Origin: an uncultured Clostridia bacterium
Lineage (GTDB): Bacteria; Bacillota; Clostridia; Oscillospirales; Acutalibacteraceae
Direction of reading: 5' to 3'
Assembly: GCA_946405475.1 (NCBI GenBank)
Contig: CAMJHI010000149.1
Coordinates: forward strand, 1-6,156
DNA: 6,156 nucleotides
Part shown: positions 1-6,156 of the stretch, one piece after another
Numbering within the stretch: position 1 is the stretch's first letter
Layout: each line of letters starts with the position of its first letter
The notes under the pieces: model-generated
Seen by the model: only the letters and a program-made list of their open reading frames with translations
What the model was told of the DNA's origin: nothing
Database searches by the model: none
Translations under genes and position numbers: made by a program

Positions 1-885
1 GTAATCGCCCATTTTCAGCGCAAGCTTGGTGGCGGTGACGCTGTTGCAGCCGTGGGCGATGTTGGCGAACGGGCCGCCGTGCACGAACGCGGGCGTGCCC
101 TCGAGGGTCTGCACCAGATTGGGCTTGAGCGCGTCCTTGAGCAGCGCGGCCATGGCGCCGGCGGCGTTGAGCTGACCGGCGGTGACGGGCTCGTCGCTGA
201 ACGTGTAGCCCACCACGATGCGGGACAGACGCTCTTTTAAGTCGGTGATGGAGGAGGACAGGCACAGCACCGCCATGATCTCGGACGCGACAGTGATGTC
301 GAACCCGTCTTCACGCGGCACGCCGTTGGCCTTGCCGCCCAGACCGTCGACCACGAAGCGGAGCTGACGGTCGTTCATGTCGACGCAGCGCTTCCACGTG
401 ATCTTGCGCACGTCGATGCCCAGCGCGTTGCCCTGCTGGATGTGGTTGTCCAGCATGGCGGCAAGCAGGTTGTTCGCCGCGCCGATGGCGTGGAAATCGC
501 CGGTGAAATGCAGGTTGATGTCTTCCATGGGAACCACCTGCGCATAGCCGCCGCCGGCGGCGCCGCCCTTGATGCCGAACACCGGGCCCAGCGACGGTTC
601 ACGCAGCGCAACGGTCACGTTTTTGCCGATGCGCTTGAGGCCGTCGGCCAGACCGATGGTGGTGGTGGTTTTGCCCTCGCCCGCGGGGGTGGGCGTGATG
701 GCGGTGACGAGGATCAGCTTGCCGTTTTCGCGCTCGGAATCCTTGAGCAGGGACAGATCGACCTTCGCCTTGTAGCGGCCGTACTGCTCGATGTATTTTT
801 CGTCAACGCCCGCGATCTTCGCGATCTCGGTGATGGGTTTCATCTCGCAGCTCTGCGCGATCTCAATGTCGGTTTTGTAAGCCAT
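1..885 (-). CDS. fhs: Formate--tetrahydrofolate ligase, N-terminal 295 residues (cut by window edge)
   Basis: This enzyme joins formate to tetrahydrofolate using ATP and gives 10-formyl-tetrahydrofolate, the cytosolic one-carbon donor for purine ring formylation. The visible 295 residues begin MAYKTDIEIAQSC. They carry the P-loop TPAGEGKTT (residues 66-74), the first family signature GIKGGAAGGGY (104-114) and the second, VASEIMAVL (199-207). These match the known FTHFS family closely. The family is usually about 550-560 residues, so a little over half is present and the rest lies left of position 1; I see no frameshift or internal stop. The ATG at 883-885 is chosen because it sits 5 nt after a strong Shine-Dalgarno sequence and gives the usual N-terminus. 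The gene starts 15 nt after the purL stop, so it is most likely the last or a late gene of the purine operon. Its role here would be to supply formyl groups to the PurH-family protein (and to PurN, if present outside the window). Confidence 0.97.
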   Translation of the reverse strand, partial: MAYKTDIEIAQSCEMKPITEIAKIAGVDEKYIEQYGRYKAKVDLSLLKDSERENGKLILVTAITPTPAGEGKTTTTIGLADGLKRIGKNVTVALREPSLGPVFGIKGGAAGGGYAQVVPMEDINLHFTGDFHAIGAANNLLAAMLDNHIQQGNALGIDVRKITWKRCVDMNDRQLRFVVDGLGGKANGVPREDGFDITVASEIMAVLCLSSSITDLKERLSRIVVGYTFSDEPVTAGQLNAAGAMAALLKDALKPNLVQTLEGTPAFVHGGPFANIAHGCNSVTATKLALKMGDY

Positions 886-890
886 AATTG

Positions 891-900
891 TTCCTCTCCT
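891..900 (-). promoter_or_regulatory. Shine-Dalgarno sequence of fhs
   Basis: On the minus strand the sequence AGGAGAGGAA lies 5 nt before the fhs ATG and starts directly after the purL TAA stop. It fixes the fhs start. It also fills most of the purL-fhs gap, leaving no room for a promoter, terminator or riboswitch between the two genes. Confidence 0.9.
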
Positions 901-3900
901 TTATCCTTTGAAATATTTCACTGCTGCTTCAAACATACGAATGTCATAGTCGCCCGGCACGTTTTTGTAAAGTCCCGCGCCGACGCGCTCGCTGTGACCC
1001 ATTTTGCCGAACACGCGGCCGTCCGGCGAGGTGATGCCCTCGATGGCGTACATGGAATCGTTCGGGTTGAAGTGCACGTCGCAGGTGGCGTTGCCGTCAA
1101 GGTCGACGTACTGCGTGGCGATCTGGCCGTTGGCCGCAAGCGCGCGGATCGTTTCTTCGCTGGCGAGGAAGCGCCCTTCGCCGTGGGAGATCGGCACGCT
1201 GACGATGTCGCCCACGTTCATCAGGCTCAGCCACGGGGATTTGTTGGAGCTGATGCGCGTGCGCACGATGCGCGACTGGTGGCGGCCGATGGTGTTGAAG
1301 GTGAGGGTCGGGCAGGTCTCGTCGGTGTCGATGATCCTGCCGAACGGCACAAGCCCCAGCTTGATCAAAGCCTGGAAGCCGTTGCAGATACCGCACATGA
1401 GGCCGTCGCGGTTGTCGAGCAGGTCGGTCACGCCGTCTTTGATCTGGGCGTTGCGGAAGAAGGCGGTGATGAATTTGCCGCTGCCGTCGGGCTCGTCGCC
1501 GCCGGAAAAGCCGCCGGGGATGAAGATCATCTGCGCGGTCTTCAGCTTGTCGGCAAACCGCTCCACGCTGCGGCCGATGCCGGCAGCGGTGAGGTTGTTG
1601 AGCACGAGGATCTCAGGCTCAGCCCCCGCGTCGGCCATCGCCTTGGCGCTGTCGAATTCGCAGTTGGTGCCGGGGAACGCCGGGATGAGCACCTTGGGCT
1701 TGGCGGTGAGCACCGCGGGCGCCCTGCGCTCGGTCGCGGAGAAGGAGAAATTTTCCGCCTTCGTGCCGTCGTTTTTGATGTTGCAGGCGTAAACGCTTTC
1801 GAGCTTGTCCTCATACAGCCCGAGCAGCTCGGCCGCGGCGATCGCTTCGCCGCCGTAAGTGAACCGCCCGTCCGCCGTGACCGTGCCGATCGTGACCGCG
1901 CCCTCGACCGGTTCGTCGGTTTCAAGCAGGAACGCGCCGTAGGCATAGCCGAAGAGCTGATCGAGCGAAAGCGCGCCGTCGAACGCGAAGCCGAAGCCGT
2001 TGCCGAACGCGGCCTTCATCACCGCTTCGGCCACGCCGCCCATGCCGGGCGTGTAGCAGCTCAGCGCCTTGCCGCTGTTGAGCAGGGCGTGGACCGTTTC
2101 AAAATTCTTTAACAGCGACGCCGTTTCCGGCAGGCCGTTTTCATCCGTTTGAGGCGCCAGCAGCACGAGCCTGCTGCCCGCCTTTTTGTATTCGGGCGAC
2201 ACGATATCGTCCGTTTTGGCCGTGGTCACGGCGAAGGAGACCAGCGTGGGCGGCACGTCGAGGTTTTCAAACGAGCCGCTCATGGAATCCTTGCCGCCGA
2301 TGGCGCCGATGCCAAGGTTCATCTGCGCTTTGAACGCGCCCAGCAGCGCCGCCAGCGGCTTGCCCCAGCGTTTGCCGTCCTTGCCAAGGCGCTCAAAGTA
2401 TTCCTGGAAGGTCAGGTAAACGTCTTTGAATTCAGCGCCCGTTGCGATCAGCTTGCTGACCGATTCCACCACCGCCAGATAAGCGCCGTGGTACGGGCTC
2501 TGCTCGGTGATGAACGGGTTGTAGCCGAACGCCATGAGCGAGCAATCCTGCGTGTGCTTTTTCTCAACGGAAATTTTCTGCACCATGCTCTGAATGGGCG
2601 TGAGCTGATATTTGCCGCCGAAGGGCATGAGCACCGTGCCCGCGCCGATGGTGGAATCGAACCGCTCGGACAGCCCGCGCTTGGAGCAGGTGTTCAGATC
2701 GGCCGCGACCGCCTTCATGCCGTCGGCAAACGAGGCGGGAACGGGTTTGGCCGCGGGTCGACCGGCGGCGGGGGTGACGTTGACGTGCTTTTCCGCGCCG
2801 TTGGAGCTGAGAAATTCACGGCTGACGTTCACGATGGTTTTGCCGTTCCAGCGCATGACCAGCCGCGGCTCGGCCTGCACGACCGCCACGGGGCACGCCT
2901 GCAGGTTTTCCTGCTCGGCCAGACGCAGGAAGGCGTCTTTATCTTTGGCTTCGATCACAACGGCCATACGTTCCTGGCTTTCGCTGATGGCCAGCTCCGT
3001 GCCGTCGAGGCCTTCATATTTTTTGGGTACGGCGTTCAGGTCGATATCCAGCCCGTCGGCCAGCTCGCCGATGGCCACCGACACGCCGCCCGCGCCGAAA
3101 TCGTTGCAGCGCTTGATCATGCGGCAGGCCTGCTTGTTGCGGAACAGCCGCTGCAGCTTGCGTTCCTCGGGCGCGTTGCCCTTTTGCACCTCGGCGCCGC
3201 AGGTTTCAAGCGATTCGACCGTGTGCGATTTGGAGGAGCCCGTCGCGCCGCCGCAGCCGTCGCGCCCGGTGGAGCCGCCCAGCAGAATGACCAGATCGCC
3301 GGGGGCGGGCACCTCGCGCCGCACGTTTTCAGCCGGAGCCGCCGCGATCACCGCGCCGATCTCCATGCGCTTGGCCGCGTAGCCGGGGTGATAGATCTCA
3401 TCCACAATGCCCGTGGCCAGCCCGATCTGATTGCCGTAAGAGGAATAACCGGCGGCCGCGGTGGTGACGATCTTGCGCTGTGGGAGCTTGCCCTTGATGG
3501 TGTCTTCCATCGGGGTGAGCGGGTCGGCCGCGCCGGTGACGCGCATGGCGCCGTAAACGTAGGAACGGCCGGAGAGCGGGTCGCGGATGGCGCCGCCGAT
3601 GCAGGTGGCCGCGCCGCCGAAGGGCTCGATCTCGGTGGGATGGTTGTGGGTCTCGTTCTTGAACAGCAGCAGCCACGGCTCCTTCACGCCGTCGACCTCC
3701 ACGTCGATCTTGACCGTGCAGGCGTTGATCTCTTCGCTTTCGTCAAGCTTGTCGAGCCTGCCCTGCTTTTTCAGCGCCTTCACGGCCAGCGTGGCAATAT
3801 CCATCAGGCAGATCGGCTTGGTGCGGCCGAGCGCCTTGCGGGTGTTGAGGTAATCGTTGTAAGCGCTTTGCAGCAGCTCATCCTCAAACGTCACGTCGTC

Positions 3901-4593
3901 GATGATCGTTAAGAACGTGGTGTGGCGGCAATGATCCGACCAGTAGGTGTCAATCATGCGGATCTCGGTGATGGTGGGGTCGCGGTGCTCCGAGCGGAAA
4001 TAGCTCTGGCAGAACGCCGCGTCGTCCGCGTCCATGGCGAGACCGTATTCTTTGACAAAATCCTCCAGCCCCCTGCGGTCAAGGTCGATAAAGCCGTCGA
4101 GCGTTTTGACCTCGGTGGGGATCTCATAGGGAATGTTGAGGGTCGCGGGCTTGTCAAGGCTCGCCTCGCGCGCCTCGACGGGGTTGATGACGTATTTTTT
4201 CAGAGCTTCCACGTCCTGCTGTGTCACGCCGCCTTCGAGGATATACACCTTGGCCGTGCGGATGAGCGGGCGTTCGGCCTGCGAAATGATCTGGATGCAC
4301 TGCGCGGCGGAGTCGGCGCGCTGGTCGAACTGACCGGGCAGGAATTCCACGGCGAAGCAGGGCTGACCGTCGGTTTTCAATTCGTCATAGACCACGTCGA
4401 GCTGCGGCTCGGAAAACACCGTTTTTTTGGCGTAGTCGAACAAGTCCGGGGTGATGTTTTCGGCGTCGTAGCGGTTGAGCACGCGCAGCCCCGTCAGGGC
4501 GGTCAGCCCGAGCAGACCCCGGGCTTCGGCCAGCAGCGTGTTGGCTTCGTGCGCCAGCTCCGCTTTTTTTTCAACATAAACTCGATATACCAT
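901..4593 (-). CDS. purL: Phosphoribosylformylglycinamidine (FGAM) synthase, single-chain form
   Basis: PurL converts FGAR, glutamine and ATP to FGAM, glutamate, ADP and phosphate (step 4 of purine synthesis, cytosolic). At 1,230 residues this is the fused form that contains all activities, similar in length to the clostridial single-chain type and shorter than the E. coli enzyme (about 1,295). The N-terminal ~85 residues (MVYRVYVEKK onward) occupy the place of a PurS-like domain. A linker follows, with DHCRHTTF at 220-227, then a first AIRS-like synthetase half with ETHNHP (314-319) and TGRDGCGGATGSS (442-454). The second AIRS-like half spans roughly 640-930, with GAIGGKDSMSGS at 763-774. 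The C-terminal glutamine amidotransferase domain begins near 965 (FPGTNCEFD, 973-981). It has the nucleophile Cys1070 in GICNGFQ and the His1200/Glu1202 pair in GHSER, so the triad is complete. HGEGRF is at 1137-1142. The start lies 3 nt after the purD stop, with a strong Shine-Dalgarno sequence. No truncation or frameshift is visible. Confidence 0.98.
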   Translation of the reverse strand: MVYRVYVEKKAELAHEANTLLAEARGLLGLTALTGLRVLNRYDAENITPDLFDYAKKTVFSEPQLDVVYDELKTDGQPCFAVEFLPGQFDQRADSAAQCIQIISQAERPLIRTAKVYILEGGVTQQDVEALKKYVINPVEAREASLDKPATLNIPYEIPTEVKTLDGFIDLDRRGLEDFVKEYGLAMDADDAAFCQSYFRSEHRDPTITEIRMIDTYWSDHCRHTTFLTIIDDVTFEDELLQSAYNDYLNTRKALGRTKPICLMDIATLAVKALKKQGRLDKLDESEEINACTVKIDVEVDGVKEPWLLLFKNETHNHPTEIEPFGGAATCIGGAIRDPLSGRSYVYGAMRVTGAADPLTPMEDTIKGKLPQRKIVTTAAAGYSSYGNQIGLATGIVDEIYHPGYAAKRMEIGAVIAAAPAENVRREVPAPGDLVILLGGSTGRDGCGGATGSSKSHTVESLETCGAEVQKGNAPEERKLQRLFRNKQACRMIKRCNDFGAGGVSVAIGELADGLDIDLNAVPKKYEGLDGTELAISESQERMAVVIEAKDKDAFLRLAEQENLQACPVAVVQAEPRLVMRWNGKTIVNVSREFLSSNGAEKHVNVTPAAGRPAAKPVPASFADGMKAVAADLNTCSKRGLSERFDSTIGAGTVLMPFGGKYQLTPIQSMVQKISVEKKHTQDCSLMAFGYNPFITEQSPYHGAYLAVVESVSKLIATGAEFKDVYLTFQEYFERLGKDGKRWGKPLAALLGAFKAQMNLGIGAIGGKDSMSGSFENLDVPPTLVSFAVTTAKTDDIVSPEYKKAGSRLVLLAPQTDENGLPETASLLKNFETVHALLNSGKALSCYTPGMGGVAEAVMKAAFGNGFGFAFDGALSLDQLFGYAYGAFLLETDEPVEGAVTIGTVTADGRFTYGGEAIAAAELLGLYEDKLESVYACNIKNDGTKAENFSFSATERRAPAVLTAKPKVLIPAFPGTNCEFDSAKAMADAGAEPEILVLNNLTAAGIGRSVERFADKLKTAQMIFIPGGFSGGDEPDGSGKFITAFFRNAQIKDGVTDLLDNRDGLMCGICNGFQALIKLGLVPFGRIIDTDETCPTLTFNTIGRHQSRIVRTRISSNKSPWLSLMNVGDIVSVPISHGEGRFLASEETIRALAANGQIATQYVDLDGNATCDVHFNPNDSMYAIEGITSPDGRVFGKMGHSERVGAGLYKNVPGDYDIRMFEAAVKYFKG

Positions 4594-4596
4594 AGC

Positions 4597-5865
4597 TTAT
4601 TCCTCCGCAGCCGCAAGGGCTCTCGCGCCGATGTCACGGCGGTAAAACGCGTTGCCAAAGGTGATCTGCTCCACCTTGGCGTAGGCGGAAGCGACCGCCT
4701 CTTTCAGGCTGCCCTCCACCGCCGTCACGCCGAGGACGCGGCCGCCCGAGGTGAGGAGCCTGCCGTCCGCGAGCTTGGCGCCCGCCACGTAGACGGCGTC
4801 GTTCAGCGCTTCGGGGATGGTGATCTCATAGCCCTTTTCGTAGCTGAGCGGGTAGCCGCTCGACGCCATGATGACGCAGCAGGCGTGCGCGTCGGCAAAG
4901 GTCACGGGCGTATCCCTGAGCGTGCCGTTCGTGACCGCCTGCATGACGGTGAGCAGGTCGCTTTGCAGCAGCGGCAGCACCACCTGCGTTTCCGGGTCGC
5001 CGAAGCGGCAGTTGTATTCAATGACCTTCGGGCCGTCGGGCGTGAGCATCAGCCCGAAATACAGGCAGCCCTTGAAGGTCCTGCCCTCGGCCTTCATGGC
5101 GCGGATGGTGGGCAGGAAGATGGTCTGCATGCAGGTTTCAGCGATCTCTTTCGTGTAATAGGGGTTGGGCGCCACGGTGCCCATGCCGCCCGTGTTCAGC
5201 CCTTTGTCGCCGTCCATGGCGCGCTTGTGATCCATGGAGGACACCATGGGCACGACGGTCTCCCCGTCGGTAAAGCTGAGGACGGACACCTCCGGGCCGG
5301 TCAGAAATTCTTCGATCACGACCGTTTCACCGCTCTTGCCGAACTTTTTGTTCTGCATCATTTCGCACACGGCCTGCTCGGCTTCTTCCCGGGTCTGGGC
5401 GATGATGACGCCCTTGCCCAGCGCCAGACCGTCGGCCTTGATGACCGTGGGGATGGGCGCGGTTTTGAGGTAAGCCAGCGCTGCGTCGAGGTCGGTGAAG
5501 ATTTCATATTGCGCCGTGGGGATGCCGTACTTTTTCATCAGGTCTTTGGAAAAAGCCTTGCTGCCCTCGATGATGGCGGCGTTGGCGCGCGGGCCGAAGC
5601 AGGGAATGCCCTTTTCTTCAAGCCTGTCCACGCAGCCGAGCACCAGCGGATCGTCCGGCGCGACGACGGCGTAGTCGATGTTGTTTTCAACGGCAAAGGC
5701 CGTGATGCCGTCCAGATCGGTCGCGCCGACGTTCACGCACACCGCGTCCCGGGCGATGCCGCCGTTGCCGGGCAGCGCAAAGATCGTTTCAACGGCTTTG
5801 TTTTCTTTGAGTTTTTTGATGATGGCGTGCTCGCGCCCGCCACCGCCGACGACTAATATCTTCAT
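4597..5865 (-). CDS. purD: Phosphoribosylamine--glycine ligase (GAR synthetase)
   Basis: PurD joins 5-phosphoribosylamine and glycine using ATP to make GAR, step 2 of purine synthesis, in the cytosol. The 422 residues match the usual family length of about 420-430. The N-terminal domain opens with MKILVVGGGGREHAI, followed by GNGGIA (33-38) and the segment APDDPLVLG (69-77), where many relatives have a PE in place of PD. The ATP-grasp core has KADGLALGKGV (143-153), the EEF strand (185-187) and NTGGMGTVAPNP (224-235). The metal-binding region EYNCRFGDPETQ (283-294) contains the GARS signature RFGDPE. The C-terminal domain has SSGYPL (335-340) and GGRVLGV (374-380). The ATG is chosen because the protein then begins exactly at the conserved glycine-rich strand. 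Only a modest Shine-Dalgarno sequence precedes it. It sits 208 nt after the purH-family stop and 3 nt before purL. I see nothing broken or unusual. Confidence 0.98.
   Translation of the reverse strand: MKILVVGGGGREHAIIKKLKENKAVETIFALPGNGGIARDAVCVNVGATDLDGITAFAVENNIDYAVVAPDDPLVLGCVDRLEEKGIPCFGPRANAAIIEGSKAFSKDLMKKYGIPTAQYEIFTDLDAALAYLKTAPIPTVIKADGLALGKGVIIAQTREEAEQAVCEMMQNKKFGKSGETVVIEEFLTGPEVSVLSFTDGETVVPMVSSMDHKRAMDGDKGLNTGGMGTVAPNPYYTKEIAETCMQTIFLPTIRAMKAEGRTFKGCLYFGLMLTPDGPKVIEYNCRFGDPETQVVLPLLQSDLLTVMQAVTNGTLRDTPVTFADAHACCVIMASSGYPLSYEKGYEITIPEALNDAVYVAGAKLADGRLLTSGGRVLGVTAVEGSLKEAVASAYAKVEQITFGNAFYRRDIGARALAAAEE
4600..4606 (-). promoter_or_regulatory. Shine-Dalgarno sequence of purL, inside the end of purD
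   Basis: GGAGGAA on the minus strand overlaps the last codons of purD (Glu-Glu-stop) and lies 6 nt before the purL ATG. The ribosome that finishes purD therefore passes over the purL binding site, which suggests translational coupling. The motif supports the ATG at 4591-4593 as the purL start. Confidence 0.88.
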
Positions 5866-5875
5866 AAGGATTAGG

Positions 5876-5881
5876 CACCTT
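5876..5881 (-). promoter_or_regulatory. Probable Shine-Dalgarno sequence of purD
   Basis: AAGGTG on the minus strand lies 10 nt before the purD ATG. The match is weaker and the spacing longer than for purL and fhs, so purD may start less efficiently or depend on the leader structure. No better candidate lies closer to the start. Confidence 0.55.
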
Positions 5882-5908
5882 TGTCAGTATTTTGAGGGGT
5901 TTGTTTTC

Positions 5909-6070
5909 GGCAAGCGCCGATTTGATCGGCGTGTGCAGACCGGCGAAAGATTTTTTCGTTAGGTGAAGCGAAAAACGCAGGCAATACTGGATGTATTAAC
6001 GAGTATTTTCGCAAAAGATAACGGAAAAAGCTCCGCCGGGATGGGTGCGCCGATCGGATCGTGGTTTACC
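5909..6070. repeat. Long imperfect palindrome filling the purH-purD spacer (MITE/REP-like or structured RNA)
   Basis: The two halves of this 162-nt segment are imperfect reverse complements around an apex at 5988-5992. Paired blocks, from outside in, are 5909-5915/6064-6070 (six of seven positions); 5918-5934/6045-6061 (17 pairs if G-T wobbles are allowed, core GATCGGCG/CGCCGATC); 5940-5945/6034-6039 (CCGGCG/CGCCGG); 5951-5961/6019-6029 (TTTTTTCGTTA/TAACGGAAAAA, one wobble); 5968-5974/6006-6012 (GCGAAAA/TTTTCGC); and 5983-5987/5993-5997 (AATAC/GTATT). It is more A/T-rich than the flanking genes and has no credible reading frame. The left arm also contains its own short hairpin, GCCGAT-TTG-ATCGGC (5916-5930). 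I see no clear target-site duplication. It could be an inserted non-autonomous element, a dispersed palindromic repeat, or a processing or attenuation structure in the operon mRNA; the sequence alone does not decide. Confidence 0.7.
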
Positions 6071-6073
6071 ACA

Positions 6074-6156
6074 TCAATGATGGAAAAGTCTCATATGCGT
6101 GAACGCCATGGTCATGCCGTATTTGTTGCAGCATTCGATCACGAGATCGTCGCGGA
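6074..6156 (-). CDS. purH: AICAR formyltransferase / PurH family, last 26 residues (cut by window edge)
   Basis: Read on the minus strand, 26 codons end in TGA at 6074-6076. The peptide runs RDDLVIECCNKYGMTMAF followed by THMRLFHH. This matches the conserved C-terminus of the PurH family, where relatives such as E. coli PurH end in a similar RD...A(I/M)xFT.MRHFRH pattern. The domain transfers a formyl group from 10-formyl-tetrahydrofolate to AICAR (step 9 of purine synthesis). The Leu-Phe-His-His ending resembles clostridial versions. The fragment is too short to tell a full bifunctional PurH, which also has IMP cyclohydrolase, from a shorter formyltransferase-only protein. Its position just upstream of purD on the same strand supports the assignment. 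The gene continues beyond 6156. Confidence 0.85.
   Translation of the reverse strand, partial: RDDLVIECCNKYGMTMAFTHMRLFHH

Noticed and set aside
442..5856. Three very long plus-strand open frames (442-2112, 2149-3912, 3922-5856) opposite fhs, purL and purD.
   Set aside because: They share codon boundaries with the minus-strand genes. A stop in this opposite frame needs a TTA, CTA or TCA codon in the real gene, and these are scarce in GC-rich genes. The translations are low-complexity, rich in Gly, Ala, Val, Arg, His and Asp, and show no family motif, while the minus-strand proteins have every expected signature.
5884..5913. Possible purD promoter on the minus strand: TTGCCG (5908-5913), 18-nt spacer, TACTGA (5884-5889).
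   Set aside because: The -10-like box matches the consensus at only two of six positions, and transcription would begin almost on the Shine-Dalgarno sequence. Too weak to annotate.
5678..5962. A 94-codon plus-strand frame running from purD into the spacer.
   Set aside because: Most of it is antisense to the conserved N-terminus of purD, it has no good ribosome binding site, and the translation looks like no known family.
6061..6072. GTGGT-TT-ACCAC mini-palindrome next to the purH stop as a separate operator.
   Set aside because: Five pairs around a two-base centre are short, and much of it is already used by the outer arm of the long palindrome. There is no second copy to suggest an operator.
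5866..6073. An intrinsic terminator or a purine-type riboswitch between purH and purD.
   Set aside because: The GC-rich hairpin at 5916-5930 is not followed by a U-run on the minus strand, and the T-runs near 5969-5976 and 6025-6029 are not preceded by a compact GC-rich stem. I recognise no guanine, PRPP, ZTP or tetrahydrofolate riboswitch core.

Overview
The window is a stretch of a bacterial de novo purine biosynthesis operon, read entirely on the minus strand. In transcription order it holds the last 26 codons of a purH-family gene (AICAR formyltransferase domain), a 208-nt spacer, purD (GAR synthetase), purL (single-chain FGAM synthetase) and the first 295 codons of fhs (formate--tetrahydrofolate ligase), which runs off the left edge. 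I see no real gene on the plus strand.

The sequence suggests a fairly GC-rich member of the Clostridia, perhaps Oscillospiraceae/Ruminococcaceae-like; the family-level guess is inference. The grounds are strong AGGAGG-type ribosome binding sites, a PurL of about 1,230 residues of the clostridial single-chain type instead of separate PurS/PurQ/PurL subunits, a PurH C-terminus ending in Leu-Phe-His-His, and an fhs gene joined to purine genes. TTA, CTA and TCA codons are scarce, as expected at high GC.

Layout from right to left: purH tail (6074-6156); spacer 5866-6073, nearly filled by one long imperfect palindrome (5909-6070); purD (4597-5865); a 3-nt gap; purL (901-4593); a 15-nt gap; fhs (1-885). 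The purD-purL-fhs junctions are tight and each has a clear Shine-Dalgarno sequence, so these three are almost certainly co-transcribed. purH probably belongs to the same transcript, but the folded spacer separates it from purD.

The genes fit one pathway. PurD makes GAR (step 2) and PurL converts FGAR to FGAM (step 4). The PurH-family protein formylates AICAR (step 9). Fhs makes 10-formyl-tetrahydrofolate from formate, which is the one-carbon donor for AICAR formylation and for PurN-type GAR formylation. The enzymes look intact and ordinary. The one unexplained piece is the palindromic spacer element, which may be an interspersed (MITE- or REP-like) repeat or a structured RNA.
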